A stretch of DNA of 64,000 bases from Candidatus Chloroploca sp. Khr17 (GCF_004138165.1 NZ_RYFF01000022.1:27205-91204), one strand, 5' to 3'. Counted from the stretch's first letter, positions 53,668 to 62,669 are shown. Numbers and translations: made by a program. The notes: generated by a model from the letters alone, not told the origin.

Positions 53668-54825
53668 ATGCGCATCGGTATCCTCACCGGCGGTGGTGAC
53701 GTCCCCGGTCTAAACCCGTGTATCAAAGCAGTGGTCAACCGTGCAGCGGCAAATGGATGGGAAGTTGTTGGTATCCGTAAGGGATGGGCAGGACTGCTCA
53801 ACTACAACCCTGACGATCCCGAGGGAAGTTCCGAATGGGTACAACCGCTGACACCAGCGCTTGTTCGGACAATTGATCGTTCTGGTGGCACGCATCTCCA
53901 CACCTCACGTACCAATCCAGCCAAGATAAAACCAGCGGCCATGCCCGATTTTCTCGAGGGCAAATTTGAGCCAGCAGGTGAGAAGAAGCTCATTGACGCG
54001 ACGCCCCATGTGCTGCGAGTTCTCGAGCATCTCGGCGTTGACACGCTTATCCCCATTGGTGGTGATGATACGCTGAGTTACGCTGCCCGGATGCATCAAG
54101 AGGGCATTCGCGTCATCGCGATTCCCAAGACGATGGACAACGATGTTTTTGGCACCGATTACTGTATCGGGTTTAGCACCGCAGTAACCCGCAGTGTCGA
54201 ATTCATCAATGCCCTGCGTACCCCGGCAGGAAGCCACGAGCGTATCGCGGTGGTCGAACTCTTTGGGCGCAACAGTGGTGAAACCGCCCTTATTTCGGCT
54301 TACCTTGGTGATGCTGATCGAGCCTTGATCAGTGAAGTGCCCTTTGATATCGAGCGTGTCGCCAGTTTCATTATGGATGATCGGCGCAACAACCCAAGCA
54401 ATTACGCTGTCCTCGTTATTTCTGAGGGTGCCAGTATGCTCGGCGGGCAGGTGATCGAATATGGGCAGGAAGATGCCTATGGGCACCGTAAGCTTGGTGG
54501 CATCGGGCAGATCGTCGGTGAAGCACTCACCAAAATCACCGGGGTGGATATCCTCAATCAACAACTCGGCTACCTGATGCGTGCCGGTGCTCCCGACTCG
54601 CTTGATCGTATGGTGGCCGCCTCATTTGGCAACCTGGCGATCCAGCAGCTCGAGAAAGGCCACGATGGCGTGATGGTTGCACTGCAAAATGGGGTCTACA
54701 CGACCGTGCTCGTCGACTCGAGTATCCGCGGCGTCAAGCGCGTTGACGTGCCTGAACTCTACGATACCGACCAGTACAAACCTCATATTACCCACCTCGT
54801 CGGCAAGCCGATGTTCCTCTATTAG
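53668..54825 (+). CDS. pfp: Phosphofructokinase, pyrophosphate-dependent type
   Basis: A 385-residue PfkA-family enzyme acting on fructose 6-phosphate/fructose 1,6-bisphosphate. [22 protein letters not shown] is cited in part: [13 protein letters not shown] at the start. [10 protein letters not shown] has Asp134 where ATP enzymes have Gly, and PKTMDND has Lys154 where ATP enzymes have Gly; both are the known marks of PPi use. The reaction would be reversible and save ATP. ATG 53668 is chosen because AAGGAG overlaps the alternative GTG at 53662. A 32-bp hairpin follows directly after the stop. Confidence 0.93.
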   Translation: MRIGILTGGGDVPGLNPCIKAVVNRAAANGWEVVGIRKGWAGLLNYNPDDPEGSSEWVQPLTPALVRTIDRSGGTHLHTSRTNPAKIKPAAMPDFLEGKFEPAGEKKLIDATPHVLRVLEHLGVDTLIPIGGDDTLSYAARMHQEGIRVIAIPKTMDNDVFGTDYCIGFSTAVTRSVEFINALRTPAGSHERIAVVELFGRNSGETALISAYLGDADRALISEVPFDIERVASFIMDDRRNNPSNYAVLVISEGASMLGGQVIEYGQEDAYGHRKLGGIGQIVGEALTKITGVDILNQQLGYLMRAGAPDSLDRMVAASFGNLAIQQLEKGHDGVMVALQNGVYTTVLVDSSIRGVKRVDVPELYDTDQYKPHITHLVGKPMFLY

Positions 54826-54892
54826 GCATTTGGTTGGGGGAACGTAAAAAAGCCAGCTACGCTGGCTTTTTTACGTTCCCCCAACCAAATGC
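54826..54892. terminator. 32-bp perfect hairpin with TAC loop
   Basis: Arms 54826-54857 and 54861-54892 are perfectly complementary over 32 bases, starting on the base after the stop codon. The inner part AAAAAAGCCAGC-TAC-GCTGGCTTTTTT is a standard terminator and nearly the same as at 12.84 kb; the outer 20 bp are extra. Confidence 0.92.
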
Positions 54893-54914
54893 TGCCACCA
54901 GCTTTACACCTCCG

Positions 54915-54943
54915 TTGACAAATAGCGCTAGCGGCGCTACACT
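54915..54943 (+). promoter_or_regulatory. Sigma70-type promoter with operator palindrome before the uptake cluster
   Basis: TTGACA (54915-54920), a 17-base spacer and TACACT (54938-54943). The spacer contains TAGCGC-N5-GCGCTA (54923-54928 and 54934-54939), a likely repressor or activator site. Transcription would start near 54950, leaving an untranslated leader of about 210 bases. Confidence 0.65.
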
Positions 54944-55159
54944 ATACTTCAGCCCGGAACAAAAAGCTTATACTCCTCCCGCCGGTTCTTCGCGACGTTA
55001 GCGCCCCGGTGTGTGTAATGACCAGCCGTCGGCCTGGTGACAATGCTGTACCCGGCCCCCCCCCAGGGTTGCATGTGTGTGGAAGCCTCATCCATCAGGT
55101 GGAGGTTGGCCTTGGCATATTCGGTTGCTCCTTCGTCTTCAGTGCGGGTGCGGACGGTC

Positions 55160-55951
55160 ATGGTAACGGCAGGACGGCGGATGCTGCCGGTTATTGGCAT
55201 TGTTACAGCGCTGCTTCTCATCTGGGAAGGCAGCAAACTGCTCTTTGGGATCTCTGATCAGCGCCTGCCCCACCTCGGCGATATTGTGGCGACGATGTTT
55301 ACCCGCACACAGGGTGGCAACGGGCCGCTCTTGCTCGTACAGATGCTGATCAATGCCTGGGCTACCCTGCGGATCGCAATGGGTGGCTTTTTCATTGGTG
55401 GCCTGCTCGGTTTTGGTCTGGCGCTCCTCTTTATGCGCATGCCGATCCTTGAACGCGGCTTGATGCCGTATGTCATTGGCTCGCAGACGGTGCCGATCCT
55501 CGCGATCGCCCCGATGGTCGTGGTGAGTCTCGGACGGATGGGGGCCGAGCCGTGGATCGCCAAGATCTTTGTTGCGGCCTACCTCACCTTTTTCCCAGTG
55601 ACGATTGGCATGCTGCGTGGCTTGCGCTCGGCTTCCCCGCAGAGCCTTGATCTGATGCGTTCGTATGCGGCCTCTTCGCTGCAGACCTTCTGGAAGTTGC
55701 GCTTGCCCGCGTCACTCCCCTATCTTTTTGCCTCACTCAAGATTGCTGCGTCGGCAAGTGTTATTGGGGCCATTGTCGCCGAGTTGCCCTCGGGCAGCAG
55801 TGAAGGCATCGGGGTGATGATCCTGAATGCCGCCCAGTTCTATAATTCGCGTCCTCCGGCGCTCTACCTGGCGATCCTCGTCGCCGGGCTGATCGGCGTG
55901 GTTTTTTATGGTCTCGTTGCGCTCGCCGAGCGCCTGATTGTGAAGCGTTGA
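55160..55951 (+). CDS. ABC transporter permease (NMT1/TauC-type), first
   Basis: A 263-residue inner-membrane permease with about six helices. The start at 55160 is judged best because the frame's earlier 40 codons read like leader sequence rather than a permease N-terminus; 55181 is also possible. LLGFGLALLFMRMPILERGLMP and the coupling loop LDLMRSYAASSLQTFWKLRLPASLPYLFASLKIAA (cited: SYAASSLQTFWKLRLPAS) carry the EAA-like signature. It belongs to the BPD_transp_1 class used by nitrate/taurine/pyrimidine-precursor importers. It is four bases before the ATPase gene. Confidence 0.88.
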   Translation: MVTAGRRMLPVIGIVTALLLIWEGSKLLFGISDQRLPHLGDIVATMFTRTQGGNGPLLLVQMLINAWATLRIAMGGFFIGGLLGFGLALLFMRMPILERGLMPYVIGSQTVPILAIAPMVVVSLGRMGAEPWIAKIFVAAYLTFFPVTIGMLRGLRSASPQSLDLMRSYAASSLQTFWKLRLPASLPYLFASLKIAASASVIGAIVAELPSGSSEGIGVMILNAAQFYNSRPPALYLAILVAGLIGVVFYGLVALAERLIVKR

Positions 55952-55955
55952 AGCT

Positions 55956-56741
55956 ATGGATACACCAATTATTGAGTTCGAGCGAGTGTCGAAGATCTAT
56001 CAGGGTGGTGCGGGGCCTGTCACGGCCCTGCACGATGTGACCCTGCGCATTGCCGCCGGTGAGTTTATCGCGCTCATCGGGCCGAGTGGCTGCGGCAAGA
56101 GTACGCTGATGCGTCTGATTGGCGATCTTGAGCAACCGAGCAATGGCACGGTACGCATCAAGGCCAAAACCCCTGACCAGGCTCGTCGTGATCGGGACTA
56201 TGGCATTGTCTTCCAGTCCCCGGTACTCTACGATTGGCGTACGATCCGCAAGAACGTCGAACTGCCGCTTGAGATTATGGGGCGCCCCAAAGAGCAACGG
56301 CACCAACGGGCGATGGAACTGCTCAAACTGGTCGGCCTTGGGGATTTTGGTGAGGCCTACCCGCATCAGTTATCAGGCGGTATGCAACAACGCGCCTCGA
56401 TTGCCCGCGCCCTCTCGTTTGCCCCGTCGATCCTGTTGATGGACGAGCCATTTGGGGCGCTTGATGAGATTACCCGTGAGCGCTTGCAACTCGAGTTGCT
56501 CAGTATCTGGTGGGAGGCTGAACCCCGCCCGACGGTCATTTTTGTTACCCATAGCATTCCTGAAGCGGTCTTTCTCGCGGATCGGGTGGTCGTGATGTCA
56601 CCGCGTCCTGGCCGCGTCCAACGGGTGGTTGAGGTCAACCTCGCCCGCCCTCGCGCCTTCGAGACCCGCGAAGATCCCCAGTTTTTTGCCCTTGTCACCG
56701 AGGTGCGCGAGTGCCTCCGGGCAACTGAGACGGCAGGGTAA
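55956..56741 (+). CDS. ABC transporter ATPase (TauB/SsuB-type)
   Basis: A 261-residue nucleotide-binding subunit. Walker A is IGPSGCGKSTLM, the Q-loop is GIVFQSPVL, the signature is LSGGMQQRASIARAL, Walker B is ILLMDEPFGALDE and the switch His is in VTHSIPEAVFLAD. It powers import with the two flanking permeases, placed four bases on either side. Confidence 0.95.
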   Translation: MDTPIIEFERVSKIYQGGAGPVTALHDVTLRIAAGEFIALIGPSGCGKSTLMRLIGDLEQPSNGTVRIKAKTPDQARRDRDYGIVFQSPVLYDWRTIRKNVELPLEIMGRPKEQRHQRAMELLKLVGLGDFGEAYPHQLSGGMQQRASIARALSFAPSILLMDEPFGALDEITRERLQLELLSIWWEAEPRPTVIFVTHSIPEAVFLADRVVVMSPRPGRVQRVVEVNLARPRAFETREDPQFFALVTEVRECLRATETAG

Positions 56742-56745
56742 GCCT

Positions 56746-57564
56746 ATGCAAGCAACGACGGTTTCAACCCCGGCAGTACGCAGCATCGACCAGGCAGCCC
56801 AGTGGTTTCATATGCTCTGGCCGCCTGTGTTGATGTTTGTCTTGGGCATTGCGCTCTGGGAAAGCGCAGTCTGGTTGTTTGAAATTCCGATCTATCTTTT
56901 GCCAGCCCCCAGCCAGATTATGGCGACCTTTCTCGAACGCCCCTGGTTTTTGCTGGGCATTGGCATGGTGACGTTTAGCAATGCACTGATGGGGAGTGCC
57001 ATCGGGTGCTCACTGGGGGTGCTAGTGGCGATCTTCTGTGTGCGCTGGACATTTGTGGCTGATGGGTTGGTGCCCCTCGCCATTGCCGCAAGTGCTGTGC
57101 CAATTATTGCGCTCTCGCCCCTGATGGGCATCTGGCTCGGCAGTGTCAGCGCCGCCTCAAAGATCGGGGTGATCGCGGTGATGACCTTCTTTCCGACGCT
57201 CGTCAGCGTCTACGCCGGGCTTATTTCACCTCGCGCCGATGCGTTGCTCTTGATGCGGTCGTATGCGGCCCCACAACGCGCTGTCTTTCTCAAGCTACGC
57301 ATGCCAGCCGCGCTGCCCTTTCTCTTCAATGCCCTCAGAGTCTGCGCGACCCTGAGCATGATCGGTGCCGTGGTCGCCGAATTCTTTGGTGGCCCCCGGA
57401 ATGCCCTTGGGGTCTATATCAAGACGCAGGCAGGGATTTTGCGCACGCGTGAAGCATGGTCGGCGATCATGGTCGCCTGCCTCTATGGGCTTATCTTCTA
57501 TCTCGTCATTGTCTTGATTGAGCGGTGGGTTATGCCATGGAAGCATCGGCATTCTGGGCAATGA
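56746..57564 (+). CDS. ABC transporter permease (NMT1/TauC-type), second
   Basis: A 272-residue permease related to the first. The coupling loop is LLMRSYAAPQRAVFLKLRMPAALPFLF (cited: SYAAPQRAVFLKLRMPAA). The ATG at 56746 is four bases after the ATPase stop, so the long upstream overlap of the frame is rejected. Two different permease genes suggest a heterodimeric channel. Confidence 0.92.
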   Translation: MQATTVSTPAVRSIDQAAQWFHMLWPPVLMFVLGIALWESAVWLFEIPIYLLPAPSQIMATFLERPWFLLGIGMVTFSNALMGSAIGCSLGVLVAIFCVRWTFVADGLVPLAIAASAVPIIALSPLMGIWLGSVSAASKIGVIAVMTFFPTLVSVYAGLISPRADALLLMRSYAAPQRAVFLKLRMPAALPFLFNALRVCATLSMIGAVVAEFFGGPRNALGVYIKTQAGILRTREAWSAIMVACLYGLIFYLVIVLIERWVMPWKHRHSGQ

Positions 57565-57685
57565 CGCTCGCGTGCAACGCAGCTTTCTTGGGCAAACACA
57601 AGCAGAGAAAGGAGCTTCATCGTTTTCACGTGTCGGGTAGTATGGTCTTATCGTGTGCAAATGTATCTTGAAGGAGGCTTTCGTT

Positions 57686-58753
57686 ATGCCCATTGCGAAG
57701 CGTTTTGCTCTCTTGTTGGTGATGATCGTGGCTAGCCTGATCATGGCGGCCTGTGGACAGACTCCCCCTGCGGCACCCGCTGCTCCAACTACCGAGGCCG
57801 CTCCTGAACCCGCTGCCGAGCTTGATCCTGTCCGTCTCCAATTGAAGTGGGTGGCTCAGGCTCAGTTTGCGGGCTATTATGCCGCCCTTGACCAGGGCTT
57901 TTATACCGAAGAGGGGCTTGAGGTGACGATCAAGCCCGGTGGCCCCGATATTGTGTCTGAGCAGGTGGTCGCAAGTGGGCAGGCCGAGTTTGGGATCAAC
58001 TGGATGGCGAGTCTGCTGGCGACCCGCGAGCAGGGCGTGCCCCTTGTCAATATTGCCCAGATCTACACCCGTGCCGGGATGCGACACCTGGCATGGGCCG
58101 ACAGTGGCATTGCCTCGCCCGAGGATTTTGCCGGGCGCAATATCGCCGTCTGGTTTGGCGGCAACGAGTATAACTTGCTCGCTACGTTGAGCAAGTTCAA
58201 TCTCAATCCCGATACCGACCTGACGCTCGTTCAGCAACCTTTTGATATGAACCTGCTGCTCAATCGCGAGGTTGACGCCGCCGCCGCCATGACCTACAAC
58301 GAGCTCTATCAGGTCTTGAGTGCCGGTCATACGATCGAGGAACTGAATATCATTGACTACAACGAGCTTGGCACAGCGATGCCCGAGGATGGCATTTTTG
58401 TAAGCGAAACCTGGCTCACGGCTGATCCGGCCAACAAAGATATTGCGGCCCGCTTTGTGCGCGCTTCGATCAAAGGATGGGCCTATTGCCGCGACAATGT
58501 TGACTCGTGCGTGGATAGCGTGCTCAGCCAGGATAGCGGTGGGGTTATGACCCGCGAAGCGCAGACCTGGCAGATGAATGAGGTCAACAAGTTGATCTGG
58601 GGCGACCCGCTTGATCCCAGTACCAAGGTTGGCTTCCTCGAGCCTGCCCTGTTTGATTTTGCTGCTGCAACGGCGCTCGAATTCGGTGTCATTACCCAGC
58701 CCGCCGAGCCCGCCGCCTATACCCACGAAATCTGGGAGATGGCTTCGCAATAA
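57686..58753 (+). CDS. NMT1/THI5-like substrate-binding lipoprotein
   Basis: A 355-residue lipoprotein of the NMT1/THI5 fold. The signal peptide ends in LIMAAC; an Ala/Pro-rich tether follows. The mature domain starts VRLQLKWVAQAQFAGYYAALDQGFYTEEGLEV (cited: LQLKWVAQAQFAGYYAALDQ) and has the pocket segment FGINWMASLLATREQG. This close group includes binding proteins for pyrimidine-type ligands and, in Chloroflexus, the riboflavin-binding RibY; the neighbouring hydantoinase and ureidopropionase favour a pyrimidine, hydantoin or ureide here. AAGGAGG nine bases upstream sets the start. Confidence 0.92.
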   Translation: MPIAKRFALLLVMIVASLIMAACGQTPPAAPAAPTTEAAPEPAAELDPVRLQLKWVAQAQFAGYYAALDQGFYTEEGLEVTIKPGGPDIVSEQVVASGQAEFGINWMASLLATREQGVPLVNIAQIYTRAGMRHLAWADSGIASPEDFAGRNIAVWFGGNEYNLLATLSKFNLNPDTDLTLVQQPFDMNLLLNREVDAAAAMTYNELYQVLSAGHTIEELNIIDYNELGTAMPEDGIFVSETWLTADPANKDIAARFVRASIKGWAYCRDNVDSCVDSVLSQDSGGVMTREAQTWQMNEVNKLIWGDPLDPSTKVGFLEPALFDFAAATALEFGVITQPAEPAAYTHEIWEMASQ

Positions 58754-58759
58754 GCTCTG

Positions 58760-58832
58760 TTGGGGGCCTGCGGCCCCCAAGCTTGCGCTGGTGAAAACGA
58801 CCAGCCTGGCCGGTCGTTTTCACCAGCACAAG
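58760..58832. repeat. Two adjacent hairpins (9 bp and 21 bp)
   Basis: TTGGGGGCC-TGC-GGCCCCCAA (58760-58780) is followed by arms 58782-58802 and 58812-58832, which pair with one mismatch. The second, starting CTTGCGCTGGTGAAAACGACC, is a diverged copy of the 17.17 kb hairpin; GGATTTTTAG after it matches the start of the tail module. It lies inside the cluster, between the binding protein and the LLM gene. Confidence 0.82.
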
Positions 58833-58877
58833 GATTTTTAGTATTAGAGTGCAACAACAAAGCAAGTCGAGAAAATT

Positions 58878-59930
58878 ATGGAATTTGCCATCACACTCAA
58901 GCTGGACATGCCACCAACTCGCAGTGTGGCGTTGACAAAACAGGCTGAAGAGGTAGGGTTTCGGTACGCCTGGGTCTTTGACTCGCATGTGCTCTGGCAA
59001 GACCCATATCCATTGTTGACGTTGATGGCGCATCATACCCAACATATGCGCCTCGGCACCTGTGTGACCAATCCGGCGGTGCGGGATCTTACCGTGACCG
59101 CTAGTAGCCTGGCAACCCTGAATCTGATCTCGGGTGGGCGCATGGATCTTGGCATTGGGCGCGGTGATAGCTCGCGGCGTGTCTTGGGCAAAAAACCGAC
59201 GACGCTGGCCGACCTCGAAGTCGCAGCCCTCAAGATCCGTGCGCTCGCCACCGGACGCCCGGTGAGCCACGAAGAACAGACGGTGCAGTTGCCCTGGGCT
59301 TGCCAGGATAGCTGTGGCCCCGCCTGTGCCGAGAACTGCCATCCCGAACCCACAATGCCGATCTGGATCGCAGCCTATGGGCCAAAAGCGTTGCATCTGA
59401 CCGGGCGCATTGCCGATGGGGTGATCCTGCAGTTTGCCGATCCTGCGTTGATCAAATGGTGCCTCGGTTTTCTCCACGAGGGCGCACGCGCCGCAGGACG
59501 CGATCCCGCGTCGATCAAGGTGATGGCCGCTGCGCCGGTCTGGGTGGCTGATGATCTGGCCTATGCGCGCGATCAGGTGCGCTGGTTCCCCGCCCTCGTC
59601 TCGAACCATGTGGTCGATCTACTCGCCCGTTACGACCAGGCGATGTTGCCGCCCGAATTGACCCAGTATGTCAGTGCGCGGGCTGGTTATGATTACCAGA
59701 AGCATGCGGAAGTTGGCTCGAGCAATGCCGCGTTTGTCACTGACGATGTGGTTGATCGCTTCTGCATTGTTGGCCCGGTTGAAGAACATCGCCGCCGCCT
59801 CCACGAATTGGCTGCACTTGGAGTCCATCAGTTCAATATCTATCTGATGAGCGGCGAAGAAGAGGCCTGCCTTGAGGTCTACGGTCGCCAGATTGTGCCT
59901 GCCTTTGGTTCGGCAAGCAAGTCGGTCTGA
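58878..59930 (+). CDS. LLM-class flavin- or F420-dependent oxidoreductase
   Basis: A 350-residue TIM-barrel protein of the luciferase-like monooxygenase superfamily, resembling the CPS_4043-type F420/FMN group (by memory). FRYAWVFDSHVLWQDPYPLL, LGTCVTNPAVRDLTVTAS and GGRMDLGIGRGDSSRRVLG are the flavin-site segments. An insertion carries four cysteines spaced C-x3-C-x3-C-x3-C at 142, 146, 150 and 154. It lies between the importer and the hydantoinase gene, 27 bases before it. It could perform a redox step on the imported ring compound; this is inference. Confidence 0.85.
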   Translation: MEFAITLKLDMPPTRSVALTKQAEEVGFRYAWVFDSHVLWQDPYPLLTLMAHHTQHMRLGTCVTNPAVRDLTVTASSLATLNLISGGRMDLGIGRGDSSRRVLGKKPTTLADLEVAALKIRALATGRPVSHEEQTVQLPWACQDSCGPACAENCHPEPTMPIWIAAYGPKALHLTGRIADGVILQFADPALIKWCLGFLHEGARAAGRDPASIKVMAAAPVWVADDLAYARDQVRWFPALVSNHVVDLLARYDQAMLPPELTQYVSARAGYDYQKHAEVGSSNAAFVTDDVVDRFCIVGPVEEHRRRLHELAALGVHQFNIYLMSGEEEACLEVYGRQIVPAFGSASKSV

Positions 59931-59957
59931 TCCTGAAACTGAGCAAAGGAGCTGGGT

Positions 59958-61358
59958 ATGTCAACTGTGATCAAGGGTGGAACCGTGGTAACAGCGGGCG
60001 ATACGTTTCCTGCTGATGTGCTGATCGAGGGTGAACAGATTGTGGCACTTGGGCAGGGCCTGTCTGGTGACAAGGTGATCGATGCGTCAGGGGCCTATGT
60101 GATCCCCGGTGGCATTGATGTGCATACCCATCTGGATATGCCCTTTGGCGGGACGGTCTCGTCGGATGATTTTTTCACCGGCCAACGGGCCGCGGCATTT
60201 GGCGGTACGACGATGCATATTGACTTTTCGATTCAGCCTAAAGGGGCGTCGCTCCGTGAAACGCTTGATATCTGGCAGGCCAAGGCGACGGGCAAGGCGG
60301 TGATTGATTACGGCTTTCACGTCGCGATTACCGATCTCTCTGAGGCATTGCTTGAGGAGATGGCCCATTGTGCTGAGTATGGCGTTACGAGCGTCAAGCT
60401 CTTTATGGCGTACAAGGGTGCGTTACAAGTTGATGATACGACGCTCTTCCGGGCGATGCAGCAGGCTGCCAAACATAAGTTGCTCATTATGGTGCATGCC
60501 GAAAACGGCGATGCGATTGATGTCTTGATCAAAGATGCCCTTGCCGCCGACCAGCTTGCCCCAAAGTACCACGCCTTGACCCGCCCGCCCGAGCTCGAAG
60601 CCGAGGCGACAGCGCGGGCAGTGCGGCTCGCCGAAGTGAGTGGTGCGCCGCTCTATGTCGTTCACCTGACCAATGCCGGTGCGCTTGAAGCAGTGCGCCT
60701 GGCGCGTGCGCGCGGTGGGGCCGGCCATATTTTCGCCGAAACTTGTACCCAGTACTTCTTCTTTACTAAAGATGATCTCGCCCGCGAGGGCTTCGAAGGA
60801 GCCAAGTGGGTCTGTTCGCCTCCGTTCCGTGAAAAACACGACCAGGTCGCGCTCTGGCAGGGTGTGGCCGATAACTCATTGCAGGCCGTCTCGACCGATC
60901 ACTGTCCCTTCTGGTTTGAAGGCGGCAAAGACGGACGCACGCCTGGCAAGGAGCTAGGGAAGGCCAGCTTTGCCCAGATTCCCAATGGCTGCCCGGGCAT
61001 CGAAGAGCGCTTGATGCTGCTCTATACCCACGGCGTGCGCACTGGCAAGCTCTCGCTGAACCGCTGGGTCGAACTTTGCTCGACCAACCCGGCCCGGCTC
61101 TTTGGCTGTTATCCGCAGAAGGGTGCCGTCGCGCCCGGCTCTGATGCCGATCTGGTCATCTGGGACCCCGAGGCGAAACGAACGCTCAGCGCCGCCACGC
61201 AGCACCAGCGCACCGACTATACCCTCTATGAGGGCTGGGAAGTTGTTGGCGCACCGCGTACCGTGCTTTCCCGCGGTCAGGTGCTGGTTGACAACGGTGA
61301 ATGGAAGGGCGAAGCAGGCGCAGGACGCTTTGTGCATCGCCGCCCGTTCGGGCTGTAG
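59958..61358 (+). CDS. Dihydropyrimidinase / D-hydantoinase
   Basis: A 466-residue amidohydrolase that opens the ring of 5,6-dihydropyrimidines or hydantoins. Metal ligands are in DVHTHLDMPFGG, the carboxylated Lys is in VKLFMAYKGAL near residue 151, and further ligands are in MVHAENGD, VVHLTNAG and AVSTDHCPF. The length and the CSPPFR segment match the cyclic-amidase family. GGAG lies eight bases before the ATG. It is 16 bases ahead of the amidase gene, whose type fits the next step. Confidence 0.94.
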   Translation: MSTVIKGGTVVTAGDTFPADVLIEGEQIVALGQGLSGDKVIDASGAYVIPGGIDVHTHLDMPFGGTVSSDDFFTGQRAAAFGGTTMHIDFSIQPKGASLRETLDIWQAKATGKAVIDYGFHVAITDLSEALLEEMAHCAEYGVTSVKLFMAYKGALQVDDTTLFRAMQQAAKHKLLIMVHAENGDAIDVLIKDALAADQLAPKYHALTRPPELEAEATARAVRLAEVSGAPLYVVHLTNAGALEAVRLARARGGAGHIFAETCTQYFFFTKDDLAREGFEGAKWVCSPPFREKHDQVALWQGVADNSLQAVSTDHCPFWFEGGKDGRTPGKELGKASFAQIPNGCPGIEERLMLLYTHGVRTGKLSLNRWVELCSTNPARLFGCYPQKGAVAPGSDADLVIWDPEAKRTLSAATQHQRTDYTLYEGWEVVGAPRTVLSRGQVLVDNGEWKGEAGAGRFVHRRPFGL

Positions 61359-61374
61359 CTTAAGAGGAAGAAGC

Positions 61375-62631
61375 ATGACCGTAGCAACAATTGATCCGGC
61401 CCGCACGATCGCCGAGTTGAAAGAACTGCGTGCGCTTACCGGTGATGAGAACGGGGCCCAGCGCGTCGCCTGGACCGAGACCTGGGCGCAGGCCCGCACG
61501 TGGCTCAAAGCAAAACTGGCCGAACTGCCAGTCACCGTTGAGACCGATGAGGCCGGCAATCTCTGGGCGACCCTGCCAGGCGCCTCGGAACAGGCCTTGT
61601 TGATCGGCGGCCACATCGATTCGGTGCCCAATGGGGGTTGGCTCGATGGCTGTATGAATACGCTGGGCGGGCTCGAGGTGATGCGCCGTATGGCTGCTGA
61701 AGGTACGCCACCAGTCACGTTGCGCCTGGTTGACTGGGCCGACGAAGAGGGTGCTCGGTTCGGGCGGAGTCTGCTTGGCTCCAGTGCTTTTTCGGGCAAC
61801 CTTGATCCGGCGGGTGTGGCCGATCTGCGCGATAAAGACAGCATCCGTTTGGTTGACGCGCTCGCCGCGCAGGGGGTGGATCTCTACCAGGCGAAGGCAT
61901 GCGGAGGTCGGGCGGCCAATGCCGCCGCCTATCTCGAATTGCACATCGAACAGGGTCCCGTGCTCGAAAGTATGGGTTTGCCGGTTGGGATCGTCATTGG
62001 CACCTTTGGCGTCGAGCGCCACGCGATCACCTTTACCGGCCAGGCGGCGCACGCGGGTTCGACGCCGATGGACAAACGGCGCGATGCCTTTGGTGCGGCG
62101 GCGAAACTCGGCCTGGAAATTCGCGAAATCGCCAAGCGCCACGGCGGGGTCTGCACCGTTGGAAGTTGCATCACCAAACCGGGTATTGTGACCGCAGTTG
62201 TCGGTGAGTGTATGATCACCCTCGATCAGCGCCACATGGAAGCCGCGTCGCTTGCCGCTATGCTGCAAGAGGCGCAAGACGCCGCTGAGCGCTTTGCCGC
62301 CGAAGAGAAGTGCGGGGTTGCGTGGGAACGGATCTGGCACATCGAGCCAATCCCGTTTCACCCTGATCTGATCGCGCTGGGGGAAGAAGCCGCCCGTGCC
62401 ATCTGCGGCACGGTGCATCTCCTGCCGAGCGGCCCACTCCACGATGCCGCCGAAGTTGCGCGTGCGGGAATTCCAACGGTGATGATCTTTTCGCAGAGTC
62501 TCTATGGCATCTCGCACAACAAAATCGAAGACACCCGTGAAGAGGACATTGCTTACTCGGTACAGGTGCTAGATCGCGTGGCGAGTCTGACGATGCAATG
62601 GATTGTTGGGCACGGGGCTAAAGAAATTTGA
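61375..62631 (+). CDS. Zn-dependent M20 amidase (beta-ureidopropionase / N-carbamoyl-amino-acid hydrolase)
   Basis: A 418-residue M20C-type amidase that removes the carbamoyl group from N-carbamoyl-beta-alanine or N-carbamoyl amino acids. Ligands and substrate residues are in LIGGHIDSVPNGGWLDG, VDWADEEGARFGRSLLGS, LHIEQGPVLESMGLPVG and LPSGPLHDAAEVARAGIP, with final HNKIEDTREED. The ATG at 61375 follows GAGGAAG; the long upstream frame inside the hydantoinase gene is rejected. Its TGA stop is supplied by a TTTGACGCAAAGG repeat. Together with the hydantoinase it should yield beta-alanine or an amino acid, CO2 and ammonia. Confidence 0.93.
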   Translation: MTVATIDPARTIAELKELRALTGDENGAQRVAWTETWAQARTWLKAKLAELPVTVETDEAGNLWATLPGASEQALLIGGHIDSVPNGGWLDGCMNTLGGLEVMRRMAAEGTPPVTLRLVDWADEEGARFGRSLLGSSAFSGNLDPAGVADLRDKDSIRLVDALAAQGVDLYQAKACGGRAANAAAYLELHIEQGPVLESMGLPVGIVIGTFGVERHAITFTGQAAHAGSTPMDKRRDAFGAAAKLGLEIREIAKRHGGVCTVGSCITKPGIVTAVVGECMITLDQRHMEAASLAAMLQEAQDAAERFAAEEKCGVAWERIWHIEPIPFHPDLIALGEEAARAICGTVHLLPSGPLHDAAEVARAGIPTVMIFSQSLYGISHNKIEDTREEDIAYSVQVLDRVASLTMQWIVGHGAKEI

Positions 62632-62656
62632 CGCAAAGGCGCAAAGGCGCAGAGTT
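62627..62656. repeat. TTTGACGCAAAGG repeat copy 6, supplying a stop codon
   Basis: TTTGACGCAAAGGCGCAAAGGCGCAGAG begins in the last codons of the amidase gene; its TGA is the stop, as in copy 5. Confidence 0.75.
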
Positions 62657-62669
62657 TTCCTGCGGAAAC

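Noticed and set aside
54944..55159. Riboswitch (TPP or FMN type) in the leader of the uptake cluster
   Set aside because: Conserved core sequences of these classes were looked for and not found; only generic stem-forming segments are visible.
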